Positions 47,502-56,395 of a DNA stretch of 64,000 nucleotides are shown piece by piece. Made by a program: the position numbers and the translations under genes. This DNA comes from Sporolactobacillus sp. THM7-7 (GTDB lineage Bacteria > Bacillota > Bacilli > Bacillales > Sporolactobacillaceae). Location of the stretch: the NCBI RefSeq assembly GCF_004153225.1, contig NZ_SEMB01000012.1, positions 24,957 to 88,956 on the forward strand, given 5' to 3'. The notes below the pieces were generated by a model, which worked only from the letters and a program-made list of their open reading frames with translations, was not told the DNA's origin and searched no databases. Positions within the stretch are counted from its first letter, which is position 1. Each line of letters opens with the position of its first letter.

Positions 47502-48735
47502 ATTCATGGTTTTGTTTTCCCAATCTTATCTCAGCAAATTGAAGGCGAAATCGTTTCTCATTTCGACGGCGATTATGCTGCTCGTGATCGCCGCCGTTTT
47601 CTTGTGGCCGACGGTAAGCGGTTGGTTTTCTTCCGATGACGAAACGCTCAGCGTCACCGTTCTCGATCGGACGGACGCGAAAGCCGCCTCGCTTCTGAAG
47701 AGCAGCGATCGTTTCAAATTTACTCTTTTTTCCGGTTCTGTCAATCAAGCGGATCAAAAAGTGATGAATGATCGGGCGGATGGGACGCTCGTTCTCGCGC
47801 AAAATAATGAAGGAGGACTCAAGGCTGAGCTCAGAACCGATAAGGCGATGAAACTTAATGATCAACAGGCTTTGCAGCAGCAGCTACAGACCGCAGACCA
47901 GCTGTTCCGCATTCAGCAAATGAACCTGACTCAGGCGCAAGCCGAGCAGATCCTGTCCCCTCATGTAACGTTCAACCAGACCGCGATCGGCGATCAGTCA
48001 GAGAACAAGACGAGCGAAGAAAAGACGACGGCGACTTTTATTTCTTACGGTATCGCTTTTTTCATTTATCTGTTTGTTCTTTCCTATCTGTCCATGATTT
48101 CTTCGGAGATTGCCGCGGAAAAAGATTCCCGGATCATGGAGATTATTATTTCCAGTTCTTCTCCCGCGGTTCACCTTTTGTCGAGAGTCTCCGGCATTCT
48201 CGCCCTGGCTTTTACACAGGCGGTCGTTCTCATCGGTTCGTCATTGCTGATGGCTTTTTTCTTTGAAGGCGGAAGACATTGGCATATCGTTAAAGACACA
48301 CTCTCGACGGTTCCCGCAAGTTACGCCATTTTCGCCATTTTGTTCTTTGTTCTCGCCTGTATCCTTTACACATTGATCGGGGCGGTGCTTGGCTCCCTCG
48401 TCAATAAGGTGCAGGACGTCGGTCAGGCGATTACCCCGGTGACGATTATCCTGATGGTCGGCTTTTTCGTCGCGATTACCGGGATGAATAATCCGGATGC
48501 CATACTGATTCAGATTTTCTCGTTTATCCCGTTTACGGCCTCGATGATTATGCCGATGCGAATCGGAGCGACCGATATGGGGATTTGGCAGGCAGCGATT
48601 TCCCTTATCGTTCTTCTCGGAACGATTGTCTGGCTCTTCCTTTTCAGCTTGCGTTTCTACAGAGGCTCCGTTCTGACTTACACATCGGGTTCATTTGTTA
48701 AGAAATTAAAGCAGGCCATGTCTCTTTCCAGGTGA
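47494..48735 (+). CDS. ABC-2 type permease (NatB/YhaP type)
   Basis: A 413-residue membrane protein. The first segment (about residues 20-40) is followed by a large extracellular loop of some 150 residues. Five further hydrophobic segments lie between about 185 and 395, containing EIAAEKDSRIMEIIISS near 210, a signature of NatB-like permeases. It forms an exporter with the preceding ATPase; sodium or antimicrobial efflux is the usual guess, not shown here. ATG 47494 lies within the end of the ATPase gene. Confidence 0.87.
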   Translation: MSKFMVLFSQSYLSKLKAKSFLISTAIMLLVIAAVFLWPTVSGWFSSDDETLSVTVLDRTDAKAASLLKSSDRFKFTLFSGSVNQADQKVMNDRADGTLVLAQNNEGGLKAELRTDKAMKLNDQQALQQQLQTADQLFRIQQMNLTQAQAEQILSPHVTFNQTAIGDQSENKTSEEKTTATFISYGIAFFIYLFVLSYLSMISSEIAAEKDSRIMEIIISSSSPAVHLLSRVSGILALAFTQAVVLIGSSLLMAFFFEGGRHWHIVKDTLSTVPASYAIFAILFFVLACILYTLIGAVLGSLVNKVQDVGQAITPVTIILMVGFFVAITGMNNPDAILIQIFSFIPFTASMIMPMRIGATDMGIWQAAISLIVLLGTIVWLFLFSLRFYRGSVLTYTSGSFVKKLKQAMSLSR

Positions 48736-48964
48736 TCCGAGGAAAAAAATGAGCCGGCGACGAAAGTTCGCCGAAACGTGAAACTTCATTTGGACAGACG
48801 ACGTAATAAGTGTTAGAGTATGGAAGCAGGAAACACCCGGTATATCGAGAATAAATAGAGATATTCATGACGCAGAACTTATTGTGAGTGAATAGGACTC
48901 ATTTTAAACGTACCATTCGGCATTTCGCCGGATCGTTCGTCTTTCAAAAGGAGAGAATAGGGGA

Positions 48965-49978
48965 ATGAAATTAGCGATTGATGCCATGGGAGGAGATCAC
49001 GCCCCGGGAACGATCGTCGAAGGAACGATCAAAGCAGCGAAGACTTTTCCGGATCTGGAATTTGTCCTTGTCGGTGATAAGAGCCAGTTGGAACCGCTCG
49101 TCGGCGCGCAGCGCGGGATTAAGATTTTGCACACAACGGAAAAAATTGAAGGAACGGATGCGCCGGTTCAGGCTGTCAGACGGAAGAAACAGGCATCCAT
49201 GGTACTCGCGGTGCAGGAAGTCAGAGAGGGGCGGTGCGCGGCGGCCATATCCGGAGGCAATACGGGAGCGCTGATGGCCTCGGGGCTGTTCGCTGTCGGG
49301 CGCATTAAGGGGATCGACCGTCCGGCGCTGGCGCCTACGCTCCCAACGGTTCACGAACATAAAGGTTTTCTTTTTCTTGATGTTGGCGCCAATGCCGAAA
49401 CCCGGCCGGAAAACTTGCTGCAATACGCGACAATGGGAGCCATTTATGCAGAAAAAGTGATGCACCGGGCGAATCCACGTATCGGTTTGCTGAACATTGG
49501 CGAGGAACCCGGAAAAGGGAATGAGCTCACGAAAAAGGCTTATCAGCTTTTATCCGAAGCGCCCATCCATTTTATCGGCAACGTCGAGTCGCGGGATCTG
49601 CTTCAGGGACCCGCGGATGTCATCGTTGCGGACGGTTTCTCCGGCAACCTGGTTTTAAAAAGCATTGAAGGAACGGCCATGTCGCTCGTCGGTCTGCTGA
49701 AAGAAACGCTTGGCGGTTCTTTTTACACGAAAGTGCTGACCGGGCTGATGTATGGGAAACTGAAAAAGATGCGGAAGCATATGGACTATTCGGCTTACGG
49801 CGGCGCGCTCCTCTTCGGTCTTGCCGCACCGATCATTAAAGTGCACGGGGCGGCGGACAGCGAGGCAGTATTTACGGCCATTCGGCAGGCAAAGCTGCTC
49901 GTTGAGGAAGATGTCGTCGGAATCATTGAAGAGACCATTCAGAATAAACATTATGACTGGCTGAATCGCAAAATTTGA
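48965..49978 (+). CDS. plsX: Phosphate acyltransferase PlsX
   Basis: A 337-residue enzyme making acyl-phosphate from acyl-ACP, the donor used by PlsY. The N-terminus KLAIDAMGGDHAPG is diagnostic, with ISGGNTGALMA near residue 94 and a conserved VADGFSGNLVLKS near 220. The start ATG 48965 has aaaggagag. In most Bacillales it lies in fapR-plsX-fabD-fabG-acpP; here neither fapR nor fab genes flank it, and no FapR operator was found in the 229-base upstream gap. Confidence 0.95.
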   Translation: MKLAIDAMGGDHAPGTIVEGTIKAAKTFPDLEFVLVGDKSQLEPLVGAQRGIKILHTTEKIEGTDAPVQAVRRKKQASMVLAVQEVREGRCAAAISGGNTGALMASGLFAVGRIKGIDRPALAPTLPTVHEHKGFLFLDVGANAETRPENLLQYATMGAIYAEKVMHRANPRIGLLNIGEEPGKGNELTKKAYQLLSEAPIHFIGNVESRDLLQGPADVIVADGFSGNLVLKSIEGTAMSLVGLLKETLGGSFYTKVLTGLMYGKLKKMRKHMDYSAYGGALLFGLAAPIIKVHGAADSEAVFTAIRQAKLLVEEDVVGIIEETIQNKHYDWLNRKI

Positions 49979-50002
49979 TCAAAATTCAATAGAAATACAC
50001 AA

Positions 50003-50041
50003 CCCGGATGAATCGCGATAGCGAATCATCCGGGCTTTTTT
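50003..50041 (+). terminator. Rho-independent terminator after plsX
   Basis: cccggatga (50003-50011) pairs with tcatccggg (50026-50034), followed by a T run. It also lies ahead of the convergent metA end. Confidence 0.9.
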
Positions 50042-50067
50042 GATGATCATGAGACTGAATGCGGACA

Positions 50068-50976
50068 TTATTCCCATAAGTACGGCGTTTCCTGATAGAC
50101 GTAATAGTTCAGCCAATTTGAAAAAAGAAGATGAGCATGCGAGCGCCAGCGATTCACCGGTTTCCGGGAAGAATCGTCAGCAGGAAAGTAATGTTTCGGC
50201 AGATCGGGATGCAGTCCGCGTTTTATATCGCGTTTATACTCCAGAGCGAGCGTTTCCGTTTCATATTCCGGGTGTCCGGTAACCATAATCTGTTTGCCTC
50301 TGTTTGCGACCAGAATAAACGGGCCGGCTTCTTCCGACGAGGAGAGCAGGTTGACCTCCGGATGCTTCTCCAGTGCTTGGCGGTCGACATCTGTATAGCG
50401 CGAATGCGGAGAAAAAAACAGGTCGTCGAATCCGCGGACCAATTTTACTTTTCGATCATGAATCGTATGGCTGAATATCCCGGACAGTTTGCTGGGCAGC
50501 ATGACCTTGTCAATGCCGAAGTGGTAGTAAAGCGCCGCCTGGGCGCCCCAGCAGATGTGTAAAGTCGAGGTGACCGACGTTTTCGACCATTCCATAATCT
50601 CTTTCAGTTCATCCCAGTAATCCACGTCAGAAAAATGAAGCTTCTCAACCGGAGCGCCCGTAATAATCATACCGTCGTATTTTTTGTTTCTGATTCGATC
50701 GAAGACGGTGTAGAATTGTTCAAGATGCAGGTGGCTCGTGTGCCTGGACTCATGCGTTGCTGTCCTCATAAAAGTAACGTTTACCTGAAGGGGGGTATTG
50801 CCAAGCAAGCGCAGCAGCTGTGCTTCCTCTTTCTGTTTCTCAGGCATCAGGTTCAGGATCAATATGTTGAGCGGACGGATGTCCTGGCTCAAGGCCCGGT
50901 CTTCATCCATCACGAAAATATTTTCATTTTCAAGAACTTCTCTAGCCGGAAGCAATTTTGGTATTTTAATGGGCAT
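50068..50976 (-). CDS. metA: Homoserine O-acyltransferase MetA
   Basis: A 302-residue enzyme activating homoserine (acetyl or succinyl donor) for methionine synthesis. The nucleophile Cys lies in [16 protein letters not shown] near residue 142, and the catalytic His in VTGHPEYE near 235. The close match to B. subtilis MetA, which uses acetyl-CoA, suggests the same donor, but I cannot settle this from sequence alone. ATG 50976 has an aggag site; TTG 50985 is too close to it. It lies near the sulfate genes, whose product feeds methionine. Confidence 0.94.
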   Translation of the reverse strand: MPIKIPKLLPAREVLENENIFVMDEDRALSQDIRPLNILILNLMPEKQKEEAQLLRLLGNTPLQVNVTFMRTATHESRHTSHLHLEQFYTVFDRIRNKKYDGMIITGAPVEKLHFSDVDYWDELKEIMEWSKTSVTSTLHICWGAQAALYYHFGIDKVMLPSKLSGIFSHTIHDRKVKLVRGFDDLFFSPHSRYTDVDRQALEKHPEVNLLSSSEEAGPFILVANRGKQIMVTGHPEYETETLALEYKRDIKRGLHPDLPKHYFPADDSSRKPVNRWRSHAHLLFSNWLNYYVYQETPYLWE

Positions 50977-51014
50977 ATTGTTCAATACTCCTCATGGCTG
51001 ATTTGGTAGTGTCC

Positions 51015-51020
51015 ATTATA
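51015..51020 (-). promoter_or_regulatory. Possible -10 box of metA
   Basis: TATAAT on the minus strand lies about 38 bases before the metA ATG. The -35 region at 17 bases is poor, and no riboswitch fits in such a short leader. Confidence 0.35.
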
Positions 51021-51335
51021 AACTACTTTCAGGGTCACGACTAGTAGTCAGGAATGATTGCCCCTTCTCTTTTCATCCATTGATCGGCCGACCGTAGGCG
51101 TCGTGCCTCTCATTCTTATCCGTTCTTTCCACTTGACCGATTGACTGACGCTTTTGTCTGCTAGGCGAGATGTTCGATTGCCGGGAATTGGATACAAAAG
51201 AAGCCGGTTATCAGACACAAATACAGACACACATCCTTTTCAGCCATATTGAGATGTCTTCATTCATTAAGCAAGAACCACTTTTTTGTAATCGAGAAAC
51301 AAGCGCCGCTTCAGCCTATACAATACAGTCTCTTT
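51021..51335. other. Intergenic region between cysA and metA
   Basis: No gene or known leader is seen in this 315-base part of the gap. It contains ATCGGCCGACCGT at 51081-51093, a 13-base sequence also present in inverse at about 46496-46508. There is no clear terminator after cysA. Confidence 0.4.
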
Positions 51336-52403
51336 TCAGGAGGACTCGTTCATTGGAAATATTTGGACTTCCTTTGGCCTGAGATCGACAAACTCACCGG
51401 TATGCACATCGAGCAGGCGGAATTCTTCACGGTTGATCTCGACGTTAAGCACATTGTGTGTGTCCGATCGTTCCACATCCAGCCGGACAATCGGACCAAT
51501 AGTGCGGATATGTTTGATCTTTGCACGTATGGAATGTTTTCCAGGGTTGTTTTTTTCAATGATAAAATGATAAGGCCTAATGAATCCTAAGCCGTCGATC
51601 GTCTTATGTGTGTAGTCAGGCGCTTCGGTTTCAAACGAGCCGTCAATGAATTTTCCTTGAGATATTTTTCCTTCGAAACGGTTAGCACTCCCGATAAAAT
51701 CATAGATGAACGGGTTGGCCGGATGTTCATAGACCTGTTCGGGTGTTCCAGTTTGTTCAATCTTTCCATCGTGAATAATAACGACACGGTCAGCGACTTC
51801 GAAGGCTTCTTCCTGATCATGGGTGACGAAAATACTGGTCACTTTAACCGACTCATGAAGGTGTCTCAGCCAGTGCCTGAGTTCCTTTCTGACCTTGGCA
51901 TCGAGTGCTCCGAAAGGTTCATCAAGAAGCAGTATTTCCGGTTCCATCGCCAGCGCACGGGCGAGGGCAACGCGCTGTCTCTGGCCGCCGGATAATTGCG
52001 AAGGGTAACGTCTGCCGTACGGCTCCAGGCGGACTAAAGCGAGCAGTTTCTCAACACGCTGTCTGATTTCGCTTTTACTCGGTCTGAGTTTTCTCGGGCG
52101 AACTTTCAGACCGTATGCGATATTGTCGAAGACGGTCATATTCTGGAATAATGCGTAATGCTGAAAAACAAAACCGACTTGACGTTCCTTGACGTGAGAA
52201 TCGGTCAGATCCCGGCCCTGAAAGATGATCTGACCTGTGTCTGCCTGCTCCAATCCAGCGACAATCCGCAGCAGTGAAGTTTTCCCCGATCCTGAAGGAC
52301 CTAATAGAGCAACGAGTTCACCGGTCGGAATGGTTAAATTAATGTCCTTTAGAATCTGAAAAGAATCAAAGGTTTTAGATACATGTCTGATCTCAATACT
52401 CAT
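51336..52403 (-). CDS. cysA: Sulfate ABC transporter ATP-binding protein
   Basis: A 355-residue ATPase of the CysA family that powers sulfate/thiosulfate uptake. Walker [10 protein letters not shown] is near residue 36, the signature [15 protein letters not shown] near 138, Walker B EILLLDEP near 159. A C-terminal TOBE-like domain (about 240-350) matches the CysA group. It is last in the minus-strand operon sbp-cysT-cysW-cysA and is intact, although the first two genes are broken. The start ATG 52403 has aggggg. Confidence 0.93.
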   Translation of the reverse strand: MSIEIRHVSKTFDSFQILKDINLTIPTGELVALLGPSGSGKTSLLRIVAGLEQADTGQIIFQGRDLTDSHVKERQVGFVFQHYALFQNMTVFDNIAYGLKVRPRKLRPSKSEIRQRVEKLLALVRLEPYGRRYPSQLSGGQRQRVALARALAMEPEILLLDEPFGALDAKVRKELRHWLRHLHESVKVTSIFVTHDQEEAFEVADRVVIIHDGKIEQTGTPEQVYEHPANPFIYDFIGSANRFEGKISQGKFIDGSFETEAPDYTHKTIDGLGFIRPYHFIIEKNNPGKHSIRAKIKHIRTIGPIVRLDVERSDTHNVLNVEINREEFRLLDVHTGEFVDLRPKEVQIFPMNESS

Positions 52404-52432
52404 CAGAAATTCCCCCTAAACAAAAGCAGTGC

Positions 52433-53299
52433 TTAATTGGAGCTATTTCGCATGTAATTTTCCATAATCCCTTTAAGAATCATGGTTATAATGGCGAGCA
52501 GCGACATAATTGAAGCGAGTGCAAAAGCCGAAACAAAATGGTATTCATTATATAGATTTTCAATTTGCAGCGGCATCGTATTTGTGACACCGCGAATGTG
52601 ACCGGATACGACTGACACGGCGCCGAATTCGCCGATGGCCCGGGCATTGCATAAAATAATGCCATAAAAAAGCGCCCATTTTATATTCGGAAGCGTGACC
52701 CGAAAAAAAGTCTGCATTGCATTTGCTCCGAGTGTCAGTGAGGCTTCTTCAGCGACGGTCCCCTGATTTTCCATGAGAGGAATCAATTCGCGAGAGACAA
52801 ACGGGAAAGTAACAAAAAGTGTTGCAATGATAATACCCGGAACATTAAAAACAATTTCGATATGATGCGACATCAGCCATCGTCCGAAGCCGCTATGCTG
52901 CCCGAACAACAGAATAAAAATTAAACCGCCGATCACAGGAGATACGGAAAAGGGGAGATCGATTAATGTGACCAGCACATTTTTCCCTTTGAAAGAATAT
53001 TTTGTAATGACCCAGGCGAATAAAATGCCAAATAGTGCATTAACGGGTACAACAATCAAAGCAACGATCAATGTAAGCCGAATCGAAGCTAAGGCATCCG
53101 GTTCAATGATAGACGAGAAGTATACACTCGTTCCTTGTCTGAAAGCTTCAAAAAAGATGGCGATTAATGGTACCACCAGAAAGCAGAAAAGAAAAATCAG
53201 CACAACAGAAATGAGTGACCAACGAACTATTTTCGATTTTACGGATTGACGAATGACGTGTGTTCGACTGGATATATCGGACTGAACGATACTTTCCAT
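52433..53299 (-). CDS. cysW: Sulfate ABC transporter permease CysW
   Basis: A 288-residue permease with about six transmembrane segments and the inner-membrane coupling motif EEASLTLGANAMQTFFRVTLPNI near residue 180, where the ATPase docks. The GAVSVVSGHIRG stretch is typical of CysW. ATG 53299 follows aaaagggg at correct spacing; the frame back to 53317 (TTG) overlies that site. The reading frame is open throughout, but its permease partner CysT is broken, so a working transporter is unlikely. Confidence 0.92.
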   Translation of the reverse strand: MESIVQSDISSRTHVIRQSVKSKIVRWSLISVVLIFLFCFLVVPLIAIFFEAFRQGTSVYFSSIIEPDALASIRLTLIVALIVVPVNALFGILFAWVITKYSFKGKNVLVTLIDLPFSVSPVIGGLIFILLFGQHSGFGRWLMSHHIEIVFNVPGIIIATLFVTFPFVSRELIPLMENQGTVAEEASLTLGANAMQTFFRVTLPNIKWALFYGIILCNARAIGEFGAVSVVSGHIRGVTNTMPLQIENLYNEYHFVSAFALASIMSLLAIITMILKGIMENYMRNSSN

Positions 53300-53323
53300 C
53301 AGAAACCCCTTTTTCAAATAAAA

Positions 53324-54156
53324 TTAGTTGCCCGCATAGCGCCTTCGGGACTGCCACTGTATGAGATTGATGATAAAGATTAACAGAAATGAGATGATGA
53401 GCATGACAGCGGCATTTGCCGTAGCTGCCGGATAATCAAACTGCTCCAGTTTGGTCATAATCATGAGCGGGGCAATTTCTGTCTTAAATGGCATATTGCC
53501 GGCAATAAAAACGACCGATCCGTATTCACCGAGCGAACGGGCAAACGCAAGAGAAAAACCGGAAAGTACGGCAGGCAGCAATTGCGGGAATATGACTTTT
53601 CTGAATGTTTGAAAAGAAGTTGCGCCAAGTGATGCAGATGTTCTTCTACTTCATGTTCAAAGTTCTGTAGGACAGGCTGTACCATACGCACCACAAAAGG
53701 GAGACCGACAAATATCAAGGCAACCGTGATCCCTAATGGAGTGAACGAAACATGAAACGGCAGCCAGCGACCCATCCATCCATTTGTTGAATACAGGGTG
53801 GTCAGCGTAATTCCGGCGACAGCTGTTGGCAGGGCGAATGGAAGGTCAACCAGACCATCGACGAATCTTTTCTAGGGAAATGTATACCGGGTTAGAACCC
53901 AAGCAATCATCAGCCCGAACACCATATTAATCAGCGATGCAAAGAATGCGGTCGAAAAGGTCAGCTTGTAGGACGCGACAACTCTTGGATCAGTGATCTC
54001 TGTCCAAAAAACCTGCCAGCCCATCTTTGCCGAGTACACAAAGACAAGGGAGAGTGGGATCAGAACGATCAATGAAAGATATAAAGTCGACAATCCCATC
54101 GTTAAACCAAATCCAGGAATCGATCGCTTTATCTTTGAATTTTTTTTGAACGCCAT
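53324..54156 (-). pseudogene. cysT: Sulfate ABC transporter permease CysT, broken
   Basis: Joined together, three frames give a nearly full CysT permease (about 277 residues). The first break is a TAG at 53872-53874 (minus strand), where CysT relatives have a glycine after RYTFP; the frame continues correctly past it. The second is a one-base deletion between 53640 and 53641. Restoring one G there rejoins FEHEVEE to the ATP-docking segment ASLGATSFQTFRKVIFPQ. Two separate lesions suggest true decay more than sequencing error, although errors cannot be ruled out. It overlaps no other gene. Confidence 0.88.
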
Positions 54157-54197
54157 GTCTGAATCAACTCCATTTATTTAAAAGAAGAAAAGTCGGG

Positions 54198-54572
54198 TTA
54201 CTTCTTCGGCTGATAAATTTGATCGAAGGTGCCGCCGTCATCGAAATGTTCTTTCTGGGCTTTTTCCCATCCTCCAAAGTCGTCTTCAACCGTCACGAGA
54301 TTAATCTTTGGAAATTGATTGCTGTATTTCTTCAGAATCGTCTGGTTGCGGGGACGATAGTAATTTTTGGCGATGATTTCCTGAGCTTTGTCGCTGTAAA
54401 GATATTTCAAATATTCTTCGGCGACTTTTTTTGTTCCTTTATCTTCAGCGTTTTTATCGACTACGGCAACAGGCGGTTCTGCCAGAATACTTATCGAAGG
54501 TGCAACGATCTGAAATTTATCTTTTCCGAGTGTTTGAAGCGAGGTACGGGTTCCGCCCCAGCCCACCTGCAC
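54198..54572 (-). pseudogene. sbp: Sulfate-binding protein remnant (C-terminal third)
   Basis: The 124 residues match the C-terminus of periplasmic/lipoprotein sulfate-binding proteins (Sbp), including [27 protein letters not shown] and the ending [22 protein letters not shown]. Full-length Sbp has about 340 residues and begins with a signal peptide. Here nothing of the first ~200 residues is recognisable, and the codons just before the match (VGWGGTRTS) look scrambled by small indels where WENEA would be expected. The frame runs open toward the riboswitch terminator at 54642, with no proper start. A deletion seems to have joined the leader to the middle of the gene. Confidence 0.85.
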
Positions 54573-54641
54573 ATGGCGTCTGATGCAGGTTTTGTTCGAG
54601 CGTTACTCAGTTTCTCTGGATGATCATGATGACTTAGAATG

Positions 54642-54672
54642 AAAAAGCCCCATCCCGAAAGAATGGAGGCTC
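54642..54672 (-). terminator. Terminator of the minus-strand SAM riboswitch
   Basis: On the minus strand agcc-t-ccatt pairs with atggggct around a short loop, followed by TTTTTC. It lies between the aptamer and the sbp remnant and is the probable expression platform. A second hairpin (acacag / ctgtgt, 54676-54697) lies between them. Confidence 0.75.
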
Positions 54673-54700
54673 GCTACACAGCACTATGTATCTGTGTCCA

Positions 54701-54805
54701 TCCTTATCTTTCAGGAAAACCTGTTGGATTTGGCACCTATACTTTTAAGTAAAGTGGTTGCCGGACTTCATCGGGCCAATTCCCTCCGTCGCTCTTGATA
54801 AGAGT
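54701..54805 (-). promoter_or_regulatory. SAM-I (S-box) riboswitch ahead of the sulfate transporter operon
   Basis: Read on the minus strand, conserved S-box blocks appear in order: CTTATC, AGAG, GGAGGGA, TGGCCCGATGAA, CGGCAACC, AGGTGCCAAATCC and GAAAGATAAG, the last closing helix P1 (plus-strand gataag 54797-54802 with cttatc 54703-54708). The S-box class binds SAM and terminates transcription of sulfur genes. The promoter (54822-54850) and terminator (54642-54672) are in place. Confidence 0.93.
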
Positions 54806-54821
54806 CCGTTAAATTGACTTA

Positions 54822-54850
54822 ATCCTATCATGTTAATATGAATTAAGCAA
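54822..54850 (-). promoter_or_regulatory. SigA promoter of the minus-strand sulfate operon
   Basis: On the minus strand TTGCTT (54850-54845) and TAGGAT (54827-54822) are 17 bases apart, directly upstream of the S-box. Confidence 0.6.
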
Positions 54851-55001
54851 TACAAAAATGAAAATAAAAGGATTTTCTAATTTCCTTTTCCATTAGGTGT
54901 TCTGTTTCTACCGTTCGTCAATGCCGATGTTTTTAAAGCGAGAAGGGAGAGGAGGCATGGGGAAGTCTTATGATAAAAGCTGATTAAAATGATAAGGATT
55001 A

Positions 55002-55030
55002 TTGACATAATCTGCTCTTCCGTTTAGAAT
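55002..55030 (+). promoter_or_regulatory. SigA promoter of the sulfate-reduction operon
   Basis: TTGACA (55002-55007), exactly 17 bases, TAGAAT (55025-55030). The S-box begins about 20 bases later. Confidence 0.85.
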
Positions 55031-55050
55031 GAATGCAACAACTAAAAGTG

Positions 55051-55162
55051 CTATCTAGAGTGATCGAGGGACTGGCCCGATGACATCCAGCAACCTGCAG
55101 AAGGGGACTATTCCGGCAAGGTGCTAATTCCAGCAAAATGGCATTCCATTTTGGAAGATAGG
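55051..55162 (+). promoter_or_regulatory. SAM-I (S-box) riboswitch ahead of the sulfate-reduction operon
   Basis: The S-box blocks are CTATCTAGAG, GAGGGACTGGCCCGATGA, CAGCAACC, AAGGTGCTAATTCCAGC and GGAAGATAGG; P1 pairs ctatct (55051) with agatag (near 55156). It is followed by the terminator at 55177-55214. High SAM should stop transcription of the operon from 55307 to 61594. Confidence 0.95.
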
Positions 55163-55176
55163 AAAAAGCGAAGCCG

Positions 55177-55214
55177 AACCTTTTCCATCTGCTCTTAATG
55201 GATAAGGTTTTTTT
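55177..55214 (+). terminator. Terminator of the plus-strand SAM riboswitch
   Basis: aaccttttccat (55177-55188) pairs with atggataaggtt (55198-55209), with a small internal mismatch, followed by TTTTTT. Confidence 0.85.
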
Positions 55215-55306
55215 GTGTCTGCATTTGGAAGAAAATACTCGTTCGGAACCCGAGATGCAGGAAATAATCCATGAAAAAATTTTTTTCATAAAGGAAGGGA
55301 CGTTCT

Positions 55307-55546
55307 GTGGCTTTTGTCATTACTTCGCCATGTATCGGTGAAAAATCGGGAGAGTGCGTCGAAACTTGCCCGGTCGATTGTATTTCGGAAGGGAAAGATA
55401 TGTTTTTTATTGATCCCGATGTATGCATCGACTGCGGCGCCTGCGAGGCGGTCTGCCCTGTGGAAGCAATCTACCCGGAAGAGGAAGTGCCTGAAGAAGA
55501 GAAAAAATACATTCAGCTGAATCGAGACTTTTTCGCCGGGCAATGA
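55307..55546 (+). CDS. Ferredoxin (7Fe or 2[4Fe-4S] type)
   Basis: A 79-residue iron-sulfur protein. Cysteines occur as C9-x7-C17-x3-CPVDC in the first half and as [12 protein letters not shown] in the second. A glutamate replaces the second cysteine of the first cluster box, as in 7Fe ferredoxins with one [3Fe-4S] and one [4Fe-4S] cluster; the tail is acidic. The start GTG 55307 follows aaggaaggga. As first gene of the sulfate-reduction operon it is the likely electron donor for the ferredoxin-type sulfite reductase downstream. Confidence 0.9.
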   Translation: MAFVITSPCIGEKSGECVETCPVDCISEGKDMFFIDPDVCIDCGACEAVCPVEAIYPEEEVPEEEKKYIQLNRDFFAGQ

Positions 55547-55580
55547 TATCAAATCCGGTGAAAGGAAAGAGGGGAGAAAC

Positions 55581-56300
55581 ATGGCCGAAACACTGACCTA
55601 TGCCAGCTGGGCACAATCGCCGGTTCCGGATTTTTCCGATAAAGATCCTTTAAAAGGAGCCGAGCAAGTGCTTCGTTGGGCCTATGGGGCATACGGCGAC
55701 AAAGTCGTTTATTCATGCAGCTTCGGGGTTGAGGGGATCGTTCTTATTGATTTGATTTATCGGGTAAAAAAAGATGCGTCCGTCATCTTTTTGGATACGG
55801 ACTTTCATTTTAAAGAAACCTATTCGCTTATTGATCGGGTTCAGGAGAAGTATCCTGAACTGAACATCATTCGGGTGAAACCCAAGCTGACCCCTGAAGA
55901 ACAGGCAAAAAAATACGGAGAGGCGTTATGGAAGAGGAGGCCGGATCTGTGCTGCCAGATCCGAAAAATCGAGCCGCTCTCCGGACGGCTCAAGGCATAC
56001 GACGCGTGGATTTCCGGTCTTCGGCGTGAGCAGTCGCCGACGAGGCGCTTTGTTGAATTTGTGAACAAAGATGAGAAGTTTCAATCGGTTAAAATCTGTC
56101 CACTCATTCATTGGACGTGGCAGGAGATCTGGGATTATGTGCGTCAGCACGACTTGCCGTACAACCCGCTTCATGATCGCGGTTACCCGAGCATCGGCTG
56201 TGCGTACTGCACTCGTCCGGTCAAAGCGGGGGAGGATCAGAGAGCCGGCCGTTGGAGCGCATTTGATAAGACGGAATGCGGTCTTCATTTGAATAAATAA
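55581..56300 (+). CDS. cysH: Phosphoadenylyl/adenylyl sulfate reductase
   Basis: A 239-residue enzyme reducing activated sulfate to sulfite. The PP-loop-like CSFGVEG motif is near residue 46, and the C-terminal ECGLH motif carries the catalytic cysteine near residue 234. Four further cysteines (C124-C125, then C207-x2-C210) bind a [4Fe-4S] cluster. This pattern marks APS reductases and the Bacillus enzyme that uses APS or PAPS. No APS kinase gene (cysC) is in the operon, which fits direct APS reduction. The ribosome binding site is gaggggag. Confidence 0.95.
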   Translation: MAETLTYASWAQSPVPDFSDKDPLKGAEQVLRWAYGAYGDKVVYSCSFGVEGIVLIDLIYRVKKDASVIFLDTDFHFKETYSLIDRVQEKYPELNIIRVKPKLTPEEQAKKYGEALWKRRPDLCCQIRKIEPLSGRLKAYDAWISGLRREQSPTRRFVEFVNKDEKFQSVKICPLIHWTWQEIWDYVRQHDLPYNPLHDRGYPSIGCAYCTRPVKAGEDQRAGRWSAFDKTECGLHLNK

Positions 56301-56395
56301 CGGAATCATGATTGTTTTTTAGATGAAGTGACGGTTATATCTTATATTATTGAATAAGTTGAGAGATTATGAGATTAAAGGAGAGAAAAATTGAA

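Noticed and set aside
50977-51020. S-box or T-box ahead of metA
   Set aside because: The probable promoter leaves only about 38 bases of leader and none of the conserved riboswitch blocks are present up to cysA.
54573-54640. Possible N-terminal coding exon for the sbp remnant
   Set aside because: The frame is open but has no signal peptide, no start with a ribosome site, and no similarity to sulfate-binding proteins.
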